Below, piece by piece: positions 16,967-25,287 of a stretch of DNA of 49,735 bases; within the stretch, counting starts at the first letter, position 1; every line of letters starts with the position of its first letter. Position numbers and translations under genes: made by a program. The notes below the pieces were generated by a model that saw only the letters and a list, made by a program, of their open reading frames with translations, ran no database searches and was not told where the DNA came from. Source of the stretch: Anaeroplasmataceae bacterium (GTDB lineage Bacteria > Bacillota_I > Bacilli_A > Acholeplasmatales > Anaeroplasmataceae); the NCBI GenBank assembly GCA_029051735.1, contig JAIDKZ010000060.1, positions 1-49,735 of the forward strand. The letters run 5' to 3'.

Positions 16967-18199
16967 ATGTTTGAAAAACTAACTAGAACAAAGGTTTTCC
17001 GTGATCCTTTATATGGCTATATAGAGGTTGATTATGTTTTAATTGCAAAGCTTATTGACTCTAAGGAAGTACAAAGATTGAGAAGAATACGTCAATTAAG
17101 CGGTGTTTCTATGGTGTTTCAGACAGCAGAACATTCAAGATTTACGCATGCACTAGGTGCATATCATATGGCAAATTTGGTTTTGAAAAACGTAGAAGGA
17201 ATTGACTGTTTAAGCGAATATGAACGAATTTTATTTTTAGCTTCAGCTTTATTACATGATGTGGGGCATGGTCCATATTCACATGCTTTTGAGAATGTTT
17301 TACATACGCATCATGAAGAAATGACGATAAAGCTTATTTTATCTCCTTTGACTACGATTCATCAAATTTTATCAGAGTTTACTGGATTGGCAGAGGATAT
17401 TGCAGGAATCATTTCTCATAGTGGAAAATATCCTTTGATTGAATCTTTTGTTTCTTCACAATTAGATGTAGATCGTATGGATTATTTATCAAGAGATGCT
17501 TATTTTACAGGAGCTACTTATGGAACGATTGATATGCATAGACTACTTCGTAGTATGCAAGTCAAGGATCAACAAGTATTATTTAGAGCCTCTGGTGTTC
17601 ATTCTATTGAGTCTTACTTGATGAGTCGATATCATATGTATTTTCAGGTGTATTATCATCCAATCGCAAGAGCTTATGAATTAGTATTAGAAAGTATATA
17701 TAAAAGAATCCACGATTTAACTAAGATGGGTGTGAAGATAGAAGCAAGTATAGAATCTTTTTTAAATGTTGTTAAGAATAATAGTGATGTTCTATCTTAT
17801 ATTGAATTAGATGATGCTTATGTAAATGGATTCATTAAGCAACTTATAAAATCATCTGATCCTGTATTAAATCGTTTAGCAAATGCATTTAATGATCGAT
17901 TATTATTTAAATATATTGATTTAGCAAATGAGCCAAATAAAATTTTTATTGATCAATTAAAAAGTAATGCTAGTCAACATCCATATGGTAAATATTATTA
18001 TTATGAGAATGCTGTTTCTGCTGTAGCATATTTGCAAAATGGAAATCAATCTAATCAAGATATTCGTGCTATTAAAATTGTATTACCTAATGGTGATATT
18101 AAAGATTTAGAACAATATTCTCCCATTATGGAATCTTTGATTTCTTCAAGTTATAAAAAGGTAGAAAGAATTTATTATTTTGAGGATTTAAATGAATAG
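16967..18199 (+). CDS. HD-domain phosphohydrolase (YwfO/dNTPase-like)
   Basis: Cytosolic metal-dependent phosphohydrolase. The 410-residue protein has the family opening FRDPLYGYIEV, then RLRRIRQLSG, EHSRFTHALGAYHM, the HD pair in LLHDVGHGPYSHAFE (His97, Asp98) and DVDRMDYLSRDAYFTG. This set defines the COG1078 group related to dGTP triphosphohydrolases, of which Bacillus YwfO is a member. The actual nucleotide substrate is not predictable here. Its end overlaps rnmV by eight bases, placing it at the head of the rnmV-ksgA-yabG-ispE unit. Confidence 0.9.
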   Translation: MFEKLTRTKVFRDPLYGYIEVDYVLIAKLIDSKEVQRLRRIRQLSGVSMVFQTAEHSRFTHALGAYHMANLVLKNVEGIDCLSEYERILFLASALLHDVGHGPYSHAFENVLHTHHEEMTIKLILSPLTTIHQILSEFTGLAEDIAGIISHSGKYPLIESFVSSQLDVDRMDYLSRDAYFTGATYGTIDMHRLLRSMQVKDQQVLFRASGVHSIESYLMSRYHMYFQVYYHPIARAYELVLESIYKRIHDLTKMGVKIEASIESFLNVVKNNSDVLSYIELDDAYVNGFIKQLIKSSDPVLNRLANAFNDRLLFKYIDLANEPNKIFIDQLKSNASQHPYGKYYYYENAVSAVAYLQNGNQSNQDIRAIKIVLPNGDIKDLEQYSPIMESLISSSYKKVERIYYFEDLNE

Positions 18200-18740
18200 T
18201 ATAATCATAGTTGAGGGAATCCATGATGAGGATCGTATTAGAAGTATTTATCCTAATGCACAAGTAATTACTACAAATGGAAGAGAAGTAAAAAAAGAAA
18301 CAATAGAATTGATTCAATTATTGTCCAAAACAAATCAGATTATTATTTTTACAGATCCTGATACGCCTGGTGAAAAAATCAGGGAAATTATTTCTAACGC
18401 AGTACCAGAGGCTGCTCATGCTTTTTTACGAAAAAAAGATGCTATAAGTAGAAATAAAAAGAAAGTAGGAATTGAGCATGCAACAAAGGATTGCATTATT
18501 GAATCTCTATCTCAAATTTATCAGCCTCATCAAAATGAAGATAAGATTAAGAGAGTAGATTTGTATGAATTGAAATTAAGTGGTTTTGAACAAAGTAGAA
18601 AACTTAGAGACAAGGTTTCTTCTTATTTAAATATTGGAAGACCAAATGCGAAAACATTTTTAAATCGTGTCAACTTGATACAAATTGAAAAGAAGGAATT
18701 AGAACAGATATGTCAAAAATTGGAACAGCAGGATTTGTGA
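18192..18740 (+). CDS. rnmV: Ribonuclease M5
   Basis: Matures 5S rRNA from its precursor in Firmicutes. The 182-residue protein is a Toprim-domain enzyme: IIIVEGIHDEDRI with the catalytic Glu near residue 8, then IIFTDPDTPGEKIR with the DxD acidic pair, and GIEHATKDCIIESL in the variable C-terminal part. Order with ksgA downstream is the conserved Firmicute arrangement. It overlaps the gene before by eight bases and the listed ksgA start by 31. Confidence 0.95.
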   Translation: MNSIIIVEGIHDEDRIRSIYPNAQVITTNGREVKKETIELIQLLSKTNQIIIFTDPDTPGEKIREIISNAVPEAAHAFLRKKDAISRNKKKVGIEHATKDCIIESLSQIYQPHQNEDKIKRVDLYELKLSGFEQSRKLRDKVSSYLNIGRPNAKTFLNRVNLIQIEKKELEQICQKLEQQDL

Positions 18741-19567
18741 ATAAATCTTTAAAACATAATCAGCTTACTGCAAAAAAGAAATATGGTCAGAATTTTTTGA
18801 TAGATCAAAATATTTTGGGAAGAATTGTTGATGTTGCTGATATTTCAAAAAAAGATGCTATTATTGAAATCGGACCAGGACTAGGTTCTTTAACTGAGGT
18901 GTTATGTGAAAGAGCTGGATATGTTTTGGCTTATGAGATTGATTCAGATTTATTAGAGCCATTAAAAGAAAATTTAATAGGATTTTTGAATTATAAAATC
19001 ATCAATCAAGATATTTTAAAGGCGAATATCAAGCAGGACATAGAACAATACCTAAAGGGATATGATCATGTTTATGTAGTAGCTAATTTACCCTATTACA
19101 TAACAACGCCTATCATTTTAGGTTTATTGTCTCAAGAACTTAACATTCAAAGATATGTTATGATGATGCAGTTAGAGGTTGCTGACAGGATATGTGGAAA
19201 ACCTCAAACAAAAGATTATAATGCACTAAGTTTGATGATTCAATATAAAGCAACAGCGAATAAAGTATTAAAGGTGCCAAGAACTGTATTTGTACCTGCT
19301 CCTAATGTTGATAGTGCTGTTGTCCGTTTAGATGTATATGATGTTCCTCCTTTAAAAGCGAAAGATGATCAAGTGCTTTATGAAGTGCTAAGGAATTGTT
19401 TTATACAAAGGAGAAAGACTTTATATAACAATTTGATTGTATCTTATGATAAATCATTTGTTGACCAAATGCTAAAGGATTTACATATTTCTCCTAGTGT
19501 TCGTGCTGAGGCACTTGACCTGGCAGATTTTATTTCGATTAGTGATTATATAACACAAAAAAGGTGA
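18710..19567 (+). CDS. ksgA: 16S rRNA (A1518/A1519) dimethyltransferase
   Basis: Dimethylates two adjacent adenines near the 3' end of 16S rRNA during small-subunit assembly. Motifs: KKYGQNFLIDQNIL at the start, SAM-binding EIGPGLGSLTE, and the catalytic NLPYYITTPI. The listed ATG has no clear ribosome site and overlaps rnmV by 31 bases. An in-frame GTG at 18737 overlaps the rnmV stop (GTGA) and would give MNKSLKHNQLTAKK; either may be used. Length (285 or 276) is normal for the family. Confidence 0.95.
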   Translation: MSKIGTAGFVNKSLKHNQLTAKKKYGQNFLIDQNILGRIVDVADISKKDAIIEIGPGLGSLTEVLCERAGYVLAYEIDSDLLEPLKENLIGFLNYKIINQDILKANIKQDIEQYLKGYDHVYVVANLPYYITTPIILGLLSQELNIQRYVMMMQLEVADRICGKPQTKDYNALSLMIQYKATANKVLKVPRTVFVPAPNVDSAVVRLDVYDVPPLKAKDDQVLYEVLRNCFIQRRKTLYNNLIVSYDKSFVDQMLKDLHISPSVRAEALDLADFISISDYITQKR

Positions 19568-19598
19568 AAAATTCATACCATATTTATAGGTGATGAAT

Positions 19599-20366
19599 TT
19601 GAAAAAGGGAGATGTTGTTGCTAGAATTTCTCATAATCAGGATATTATTTTTGTGATAACTGAGATTAGAGAAAACATAGCAATATTACAAGGATTATAT
19701 ACCCGTTTGATTGCGGATAGTGATTTAGAAGATTTGGTGTTAGTAGATGCAAGCAGTTTAACAAGGGTTAATGAAATAAAAAGCGAGTATGAAAAGAAAA
19801 TAATTTCTTCTTACAAAAAGAAAATAGGTCATGTTACAGGAAAGATATTACATTTAGATAGTGATGCTTTCTTTATGTCAAAATGTATGAATTTATATAA
19901 GTCTTTAGGTATTTACGCATATGGTGTTGAACTTTCTGAAAGTTTAATGCCTATACAAATATTGGGATATATTCAAAGAATTAGGCCAAATATAATTGTA
20001 ATAACAGGACATGATTCTTATAATAATCGTGGCATTGATGATTTAAGAAATTACAAAAACACAATCAATTTTATTAAAACGATTGTAGCTATTCGTAGCA
20101 GATATGATTTGGATGATGTTTGTATTTTTGCAGGAGCATGTGGAAGTAATGCTGAAAGTCTCATAGCTGCTGGAGCAAATTATGCATCTTCCTTTGATAG
20201 AAAAAATATAGAAGCATATGATCCTGCAATTGTAGCTATCATGGTTGCAATAACTCCATTTAATCAAATTGTAGATATTGATGATATTTATAATTTTTCA
20301 AAGATGCAAAAGGGAAGTATTGGTGGAGTGGAGTCTTATGGAAAAATGAGATTACTTGTTAGATAA
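19599..20366 (+). CDS. yabG: Sporulation-specific protease YabG
   Basis: Protease that processes spore coat proteins late in sporulation; found only in spore formers. The product begins MKKGDVVARISHNQDIIF and carries the family stretches GKILHLDSDAFF, RPNIIVITGHDSYNN, FAGACGSNAESLIAAGANYA and a GIGG-like SIGGVESYGKMR end. The cysteine in GACGS is a candidate catalytic residue. The track starts at GTG 19590, but AGGTGAT (19588-19594) then overlaps that codon; TTG 19599 is correctly spaced and matches the family N-terminus. In Bacillus veg and sspF lie between yabG and ispE; both are absent here. Confidence 0.9.
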   Translation: MKKGDVVARISHNQDIIFVITEIRENIAILQGLYTRLIADSDLEDLVLVDASSLTRVNEIKSEYEKKIISSYKKKIGHVTGKILHLDSDAFFMSKCMNLYKSLGIYAYGVELSESLMPIQILGYIQRIRPNIIVITGHDSYNNRGIDDLRNYKNTINFIKTIVAIRSRYDLDDVCIFAGACGSNAESLIAAGANYASSFDRKNIEAYDPAIVAIMVAITPFNQIVDIDDIYNFSKMQKGSIGGVESYGKMRLLVR

Positions 20367-20378
20367 GGGTGTGAAATT

Positions 20379-21200
20379 ATGATTTATGAAAAAGCTTATG
20401 CTAAATTAAATTTTGCTTTAGCAGTTGGAAAAGAACATGATGGATATCACGAAGTGGAAAACCTTATGGTACCAATCAGCTTATATGATGAACTTTTTTT
20501 CCATAAATCCGAGGATGTGAGAATAGAGTGCGAGATTGAAATAAAGGATAATATTTGTTTAAAGGCAATTCAACTATTTAAAGAAAAATTTCATATTTCT
20601 GAAGGGGTGACTGTTTTTTTAAATAAAAACATACCTATCATGGCTGGACTAGCAGGAGGAAGCAGTGATGCTGCTGCAACGTTGCGAGGATTGAATCGAC
20701 TTTTTGAAACGAACGCAACCAAAGATGAATTAAATGAGATTGCATGTAAGCTAGGATCTGATGTTCCATTTTTTTTGCAGAATAAAGCTGCTTTATGTAT
20801 AGGAAGAGGAGAAATTGTTCATCCAATTGATGCCGATTTTAAAAATATAAGTTTTTTATTGATTAAACCAAATTTTGGTTTGTCCACAAAAGAAGTGTAT
20901 CAGAATTTTAAAGAAAGTAATAAAGATCGCACTTCAATAGTTAAACAAATTATTGAAGCTGCAAATGAAAAAGATATTCAAGAGTTAGACCAATTGATAT
21001 TTAATGATTTGGAGAATGTTGCTTTAGATTTGTCTAAAGAATTAAAGGTACTTTTTGATAAAATCGATAGTTTGAGTTATCATCCTCACATCAGCGGAAG
21101 TGGACCATCCATTTTCATTTTGAATGCAAAAACAAAAGATTTAGAAAACATAAGACAATTAGATTCGCAATTAAATTTATTTTTGTGTCATACAATTTAA
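20379..21200 (+). CDS. ispE: 4-diphosphocytidyl-2-C-methyl-D-erythritol kinase
   Basis: GHMP-family kinase of the non-mevalonate (MEP) isoprenoid pathway. The 273-residue protein has AYAKLNFALAVG with the catalytic Lys, the ATP loop PIMAGLAGGSSDAAATLRGL, GSDVPFFL with the conserved Asp, and HISGSGPSIFIL. The gene starts 12 bases after yabG with AAGGGTGTG upstream, so it is in the same operon. A terminator follows. It shows that this organism makes isoprenoid precursors by the MEP route. Confidence 0.96.
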   Translation: MIYEKAYAKLNFALAVGKEHDGYHEVENLMVPISLYDELFFHKSEDVRIECEIEIKDNICLKAIQLFKEKFHISEGVTVFLNKNIPIMAGLAGGSSDAAATLRGLNRLFETNATKDELNEIACKLGSDVPFFLQNKAALCIGRGEIVHPIDADFKNISFLLIKPNFGLSTKEVYQNFKESNKDRTSIVKQIIEAANEKDIQELDQLIFNDLENVALDLSKELKVLFDKIDSLSYHPHISGSGPSIFILNAKTKDLENIRQLDSQLNLFLCHTI

Positions 21201-21224
21201 GCACTTGATTAAAGTGCTTTTTTC
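21199..21224 (+). terminator. Rho-independent terminator after ispE
   Basis: AAGCACTT / AAGTGCTT stem with a short loop then TTTTT. The left arm begins in the ispE stop codon. Confidence 0.85.
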
Positions 21225-21267
21225 TTCAAAAAACTTAATAAATTATTTTGTCAAAAAATAGGATTTA

Positions 21268-21298
21268 TTGCATAAAAACAAGAGTGATTTGATAGAAT
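21268..21298 (+). promoter_or_regulatory. Promoter of the metallophosphoesterase gene
   Basis: TTGCAT (21268-21273), a 19-base gap and an extended -10 TGATAGAAT (21290-21298). The 13 bases TTTGATAGAATAT are identical to those at the maf promoter. The predicted leader is under 12 bases. Confidence 0.5.
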
Positions 21299-21314
21299 AT
21301 ATATTGGTGAAACT

Positions 21315-22412
21315 ATGACAATTTTAATTCTATCAGTTTGTTTAATTTTATATTTTGCTGCAATGTATACATTGATTGAATTAACGTTGCGTGCTTTTCA
21401 AACTAAGTATCGTTGCACTTGGATGCTGATACTTTTAGTATGTTTTTGTATTCCTATGTTTTGTGTGTTAGATTATGTTCATCGAGGTATATTTTTTATA
21501 GAGATTTTGGCAACAATAGGCTATTTGATATTGGCTTTTTTAATCTATTATTTATTGTCATTGCTTGTAATTATTGTCATTCGATTTATTATCAATGTGA
21601 TAAAAAAACAAAAGACATATTGGTATGATAAAACAACTATATTTATAGGAACAGGAATGAGTATTGTTGTTTGTATTATTGGAATTGTTTGTGCCCAAGT
21701 TCCTGTTTATTCTGAGTATAAATTAAACATTGGACTTAAGGAGCCGTTGAAGGCTGTTGTGGTATCCGATATTCATTATAAATCAACAGGATCATTGTTA
21801 TCTTTGAGTCATATGGTTGAACAGATTAATTCACAAAATCCAGATGTGATTTTTATGGTTGGTGATGTTTTTGATAATCATGTTGAATATATAGATAAAG
21901 AAGAATTTATTATGATAACAAATCAATTAAATGCAAAATATGGAATTTATGCTGTTACTGGGAACCATGAATTTATTAATAATTCTTTAGAACAAATACA
22001 ATCATTTTATGTTGGTAGTCAAATAAGATTATTGGTAGATGAAGAAATTACGATAGCAAATCAATTTAGAGTTTATGGTAGAATGGATTATAAATGTAGA
22101 AGGGAAAACTCTAACCTATATTTATCAAAAAGTCAATTACCATTAATTGTTTTAGATCATCAGCCACAGTTTTTTAGAGATGCAAAAGAAAGTGGTGCAG
22201 TTTTACAATTTTCTGGTCATACACACAATGGGCAGATTTTTCCTGGAGATATATTTCTTTATTTTATGAATCTAATCATGTACCAAAGTCCTTCAAATGG
22301 AACTCATTCTTATGACGATTTTACACTTGCAATTACCAGAGGTTATGGGACATGGGGATTTCCAATGAGACTTACAGGAGCAAGTCAAATTATGATTTAT
22401 CATTTAACTTAA
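21315..22412 (+). CDS. Membrane-anchored metallophosphoesterase (YkoQ/YpbG-like)
   Basis: Calcineurin-like phosphoesterase with four N-terminal membrane segments (about residues 3-20, 35-52, 58-95 and 110-130) and a C-terminal catalytic domain facing out of the membrane or lying on it. Dimetal motifs are intact: VVSDIHYKS, VGDVFDN, TGNHEF, LDHQP and SGHTHNGQIFPG. Preceded by TTGGTGA. Proteins of this layout include UDP-diacylglucosamine-type and uncharacterised lipid phosphoesterases; the substrate is not known. It lies alone between ispE and murA. Confidence 0.88.
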   Translation: MTILILSVCLILYFAAMYTLIELTLRAFQTKYRCTWMLILLVCFCIPMFCVLDYVHRGIFFIEILATIGYLILAFLIYYLLSLLVIIVIRFIINVIKKQKTYWYDKTTIFIGTGMSIVVCIIGIVCAQVPVYSEYKLNIGLKEPLKAVVVSDIHYKSTGSLLSLSHMVEQINSQNPDVIFMVGDVFDNHVEYIDKEEFIMITNQLNAKYGIYAVTGNHEFINNSLEQIQSFYVGSQIRLLVDEEITIANQFRVYGRMDYKCRRENSNLYLSKSQLPLIVLDHQPQFFRDAKESGAVLQFSGHTHNGQIFPGDIFLYFMNLIMYQSPSNGTHSYDDFTLAITRGYGTWGFPMRLTGASQIMIYHLT

Positions 22413-22463
22413 AATAAACATTTCTAAACTAAGTATTGCATAGTCTTTATTAGGTGATGAAGA

Positions 22464-23702
22464 TTGAATGTTAAGGTTACTGGTGGTGGAATGATAAAAG
22501 GAAATGTCTCTTGTTCAGGAGCAAAGAATGCAAGTATACCGCTTTTATGTGCAAGTTTGCTTGCGAAAGGAAAAGTATTGTTAAGAAATGTTCCAAGAAT
22601 AAGTGATGTTTTTGATATATGTGGTATATTGAAACGATTGGATTGTAAAGTCGTATTTAAAGGACATACCATGCTCATAGATAATACAAATTTAAAATAT
22701 AGGCCCCTATTATTTGAGGAATGCCAAAGAATTAGAGGGTCATATTATTTGATTGGTGTTTTTTTAACCTTATTTTCTAAATGTGAGATTTTACTTCCTG
22801 GAGGGTGTAAAATAGGTGCACGTCCGATTGATATTCATTTAGAGGCTTTTTCTGATTTAGGGTATGAATATCAAATCACAGATAATGTTTTATGGGTTTA
22901 TAAAAAAAAGGCAGTAAAGGAAGCAAACATTGTTTTGAAAAACAAAAGTGTTGGCGCATCAATTAATGCTTGCTTTGCAGGATTATCATTAAATCATTTT
23001 GTTATGCATAATATTTTATTTGAACCAGAAGGGAAAGATGTTTTAGATTTTTTAAATAAACTTGGATATCCTGTAGTTTTAAATGATGATAATATCGCAT
23101 ATACAAAAAAGAATTTAGAATTTAAATTGACAAAGCACACGATTGTTTCAGATCGTATAGAGGCGATTACCTATATGGTTTTGGGATTGCTTGCTGGAGA
23201 TATTACAATTAAGAAAATTGAAACAAAAAATTTAGAGACACCTTTGAAAATATTGAAAGATGCGGGATATAATGTTTTATATAATGATTCTGAAATTCAT
23301 GCAAAAAAAAGTATAGGAGCACCTATGGAAGTGAAAACTGAAGTTTATCCTGGATTTCCTACAGACGCTCAATCAATGTTTGGTGTATTATTTGCTCGAA
23401 CAACTGGAAAATCAAGCATGCAAGAAGCTATTTTTGAAAATCGTATGCATATCTATTATGATTTATTAGATTCAGGGGTGGAATGTTTAATTAAAAATAA
23501 TAAAGCTATCGTAGAAGGAACAAAAACAATCTATTTAAAAAACTATAAGGCATATGATTTAAGACATGGAGCAGCTTTATTATTGCTTGCTTTATCAAAT
23601 GAAGGAGAAGCATTGATATCAAATTTTGATTATGTGTTAAGAGGTTATGATGATTTTATTAATAAGATAAGGGCTCTGGGAGGCAAAATAGAGATTATTT
23701 AA
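22464..23702 (+). CDS. murA: UDP-N-acetylglucosamine 1-carboxyvinyltransferase
   Basis: First committed step of peptidoglycan synthesis, transferring enolpyruvate to UDP-GlcNAc. The 412-residue protein has the KN pair in CSGAKNASIPLL, an arginine in RIRGSYY, the active-site loop GGCKIGARPIDIH with Cys at 115 (so fosfomycin-sensitive type), ENRMHI and DLRHGAAL. Start is TTG 22464 with AGGTGAT seven bases upstream. The middle of the protein (SVGASINACFAGLSLN) departs from typical MurA, so this may be the second of two paralogues as in many Firmicutes. Confidence 0.92.
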   Translation: MNVKVTGGGMIKGNVSCSGAKNASIPLLCASLLAKGKVLLRNVPRISDVFDICGILKRLDCKVVFKGHTMLIDNTNLKYRPLLFEECQRIRGSYYLIGVFLTLFSKCEILLPGGCKIGARPIDIHLEAFSDLGYEYQITDNVLWVYKKKAVKEANIVLKNKSVGASINACFAGLSLNHFVMHNILFEPEGKDVLDFLNKLGYPVVLNDDNIAYTKKNLEFKLTKHTIVSDRIEAITYMVLGLLAGDITIKKIETKNLETPLKILKDAGYNVLYNDSEIHAKKSIGAPMEVKTEVYPGFPTDAQSMFGVLFARTTGKSSMQEAIFENRMHIYYDLLDSGVECLIKNNKAIVEGTKTIYLKNYKAYDLRHGAALLLLALSNEGEALISNFDYVLRGYDDFINKIRALGGKIEII

Positions 23703-23710
23703 TCTTGCAT

Positions 23711-23739
23711 AAAAAGGAAGTTAAGTTCTTCCTTTTTTC
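23711..23739 (+). terminator. Rho-independent terminator after murA
   Basis: AAAAGGAAG / CTTCCTTTT stem with a seven-base loop, ending in TTTTTTC. Confidence 0.82.
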
Positions 23740-23740
23740 T

Positions 23741-24000
23741 TTATTATGGTATAATATTAGGTGGTAAAGGCAAGGAGATAGTATGTATTATATAATTTTA
23801 AACTCATCAGAATGAAGCTTTATGACCAAAATAAATAAGATCATAGATTTAGAAATAAATCAACTTAAAAAAAGTCTAAATTTTTAATGATTATGATGCT
23901 CTCCTTATGTGCGTTATTAATAGCTTCAATAGAAAGTATTTTGTTGTCTTTTGATTTTACGCTCATGTCTAGTTTTGTCGAAACTCTTTTTTTGTTTTAG
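23741..24000 (+). pseudogene. Decayed tandem copy of the downstream membrane-protein gene
   Basis: This stretch lines up with 24001-24380. The leader ATGGTAT...AGATAGTAT is shared. AATAAGATCATAGATTTAGA and the bases after it match 24194 onward for nearly 40 bases without mismatch. The later part can still be read as a hydrophobic segment similar to LLALFLSSLESILLAF. About 104 bases present in the intact gene (between two AAATAAATA copies at 24088 and 24192) are missing, which breaks the frame, and the ORF opened at 23783 stops after ten codons. The broken copy keeps TATAAT and AAGGAGAT, whereas the intact gene has weaker versions. Confidence 0.75.
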
Positions 24001-24043
24001 GGAATATGGTATCCTAGATAAAACAAGAAAAGAGATAGTATAT

Positions 24044-24712
24044 ATGAAAAAGATTCTAAAATTAGTAAAGACCAAACTTTATCAACAAAATAAATATGAT
24101 AAAAAAATCTATGAAAAATTAACAAAACAAGCTATTGAGGAATATGAGAGCGGTTTAAAAAAAGGAATGTCAAAAGAAGAGTCTTTAGAGGAAATAAATA
24201 AGATCATAGATTTAGAAATAAATCAACTTAAAAAGAAACCCAAATTCCTATTTCTTATGAGTATCTCTTTACTTGCGTTATTTTTATCCTCTTTAGAAAG
24301 TATATTATTGGCTTTTAATGCAACATCATATATAGAAGTGGAATTAGGGTTTGTTGCTGCAGTATGGCTGGGAGTTTTTATTTATGCGATGATATTTAAA
24401 AAGAATAAAACCAAATGGAATATTGCAATTTTGATTTTGTTGTTATCTTGGGTTGGATCTTTTCTTTTTTTAGAGTTATCTTTTTTAAAATGTCGGTATA
24501 CTTCTTTTGAAACATCAGTCTGGGAATATATATTTCCTTGTGTGTTTAAGGTGTCTCGTTATTTAATAGGTGAGAACCGTGTTATTGTATCTGGCCTTGC
24601 ACCACGGAGTGTGCTATATGATGTTTATTTAAATTGGTTAATTTCACTGATTATGTGTATAGGAGCTGTTAGCCTTTATATAAAAGAATTGTTGAAGTTA
24701 AAAAAGAAGTAG
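24044..24712 (+). CDS. Hypothetical four-TM membrane protein
   Basis: I do not recognise this family. The 222-residue product has a charged helical N-terminus (about 1-68, MKKILKLVKTKLYQQN and KLTKQAIEEYESGLKKG) followed by four membrane segments (about 69-90, 96-116, 124-146 and 196-215). The last loop is outside or between membranes and contains LIGENRVIVSGLAPRS. The layout resembles small DUF1700-like membrane proteins with a helical cytoplasmic domain, but that is only a topological likeness. The start is ATG 24044, not the track's 23951, because upstream sequence belongs to the decayed copy. AAGAGAT is a weak ribosome site. Confidence 0.7.
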   Translation: MKKILKLVKTKLYQQNKYDKKIYEKLTKQAIEEYESGLKKGMSKEESLEEINKIIDLEINQLKKKPKFLFLMSISLLALFLSSLESILLAFNATSYIEVELGFVAAVWLGVFIYAMIFKKNKTKWNIAILILLLSWVGSFLFLELSFLKCRYTSFETSVWEYIFPCVFKVSRYLIGENRVIVSGLAPRSVLYDVYLNWLISLIMCIGAVSLYIKELLKLKKK

Positions 24713-24732
24713 AATTTTAATTCATTTATCAT

Positions 24733-24759
24733 GGAAGCAATTTGCTTCCTTTTTCTTTT
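24733..24759 (+). terminator. Rho-independent terminator after hypothetical gene
   Basis: GGAAGC / GCTTCC stem with AATTT loop, then TTTTTCTTTT. Confidence 0.75.
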
Positions 24760-24779
24760 GAAAAAATTAAAATTTATTC

Positions 24780-24808
24780 TTGAAATTATTTTAAAAATGG
24801 TATATAAT
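24780..24808 (+). promoter_or_regulatory. Strong sigma-A promoter of the ribosomal protein operon
   Basis: TTGAAA (24780-24785), exactly 17 bases, TATAAT (24803-24808). Transcription would start near 24815 and yield a leader of about 130 bases before rpsJ. Confidence 0.8.
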
Positions 24809-24814
24809 ATGAAA

Positions 24815-24947
24815 GCTTGCGTGCAAGCATATATTAGCTGTGAAGTGGGAGGTTGCCGACACACTGAGAAACGTTGTCATTGCAATGTATCGGGTTTTCC
24901 CATGGAGCAAGTCTATACAAGATTATAGGCGAAAGGAGTTTAAAAAA
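24815..24947 (+). promoter_or_regulatory. S10 operon leader RNA
   Basis: The untranslated leader opens with a perfect hairpin GCTTGC-GT-GCAAGC, then contains GTGGGAGGTTGCCGACAC and further G+C-rich segments standing out from the AT-rich background. Firmicute S10 operons commonly have such conserved leaders, and I recall GTGGGAGG followed by GACAC as recurrent in them. Whether it binds a ribosomal protein for feedback control is inference. The ORFs the track places here are not coding. Confidence 0.55.
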
Positions 24948-25253
24948 ATGGCAAAATCAAAAATTAGAATTCGTTTAAAATCTTATGATCACAGATTGTT
25001 AGATTTATCAGCAAAGAAAATTGTTGATAGTGTAAAGAAGACAGGTTCAACAGTAAATGGACCAGTACCTCTTCCAACTGAAAAGGAAATCTTTACAATC
25101 TTACGTTCACCTCACGTTAATAAGGATTCTCGTGAACAATTTGAACGTAGAACACATAAGAGATTAATTGAAATCGTGGATCCAACTCCACAAACAATTG
25201 ATGCTTTAATGCATATTGATTTACCTTCTGGTATTGATATTGTTTTAAAGTAA
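24948..25253 (+). CDS. rpsJ: 30S ribosomal protein S10
   Basis: First gene of the S10-spc-alpha operon; S10 sits in the 30S head and doubles as NusE in antitermination. The 101-residue product begins [18 protein letters not shown] and has [10 protein letters not shown] and [14 protein letters not shown], all standard. GAAAGGAG precedes ATG 24948; the track's start at 24840 runs back through the leader and is wrong. Confidence 0.98.
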   Translation: MAKSKIRIRLKSYDHRLLDLSAKKIVDSVKKTGSTVNGPVPLPTEKEIFTILRSPHVNKDSREQFERRTHKRLIEIVDPTPQTIDALMHIDLPSGIDIVLK

Positions 25254-25287
25254 AAAAAGAAAATAAAAGAAAAGAGGAAAAATTTCA

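Noticed and set aside
23974-23982. TTTGTCGAA match to the Spo0A box before the four-TM gene
   Set aside because: It lies in the coding remnant of the decayed copy, and about two chance matches are expected in a window of this size and composition.
24731-24928. 65-residue ORF overlapping the rpsJ leader
   Set aside because: It starts in a terminator hairpin, crosses the operon promoter and has no family likeness.
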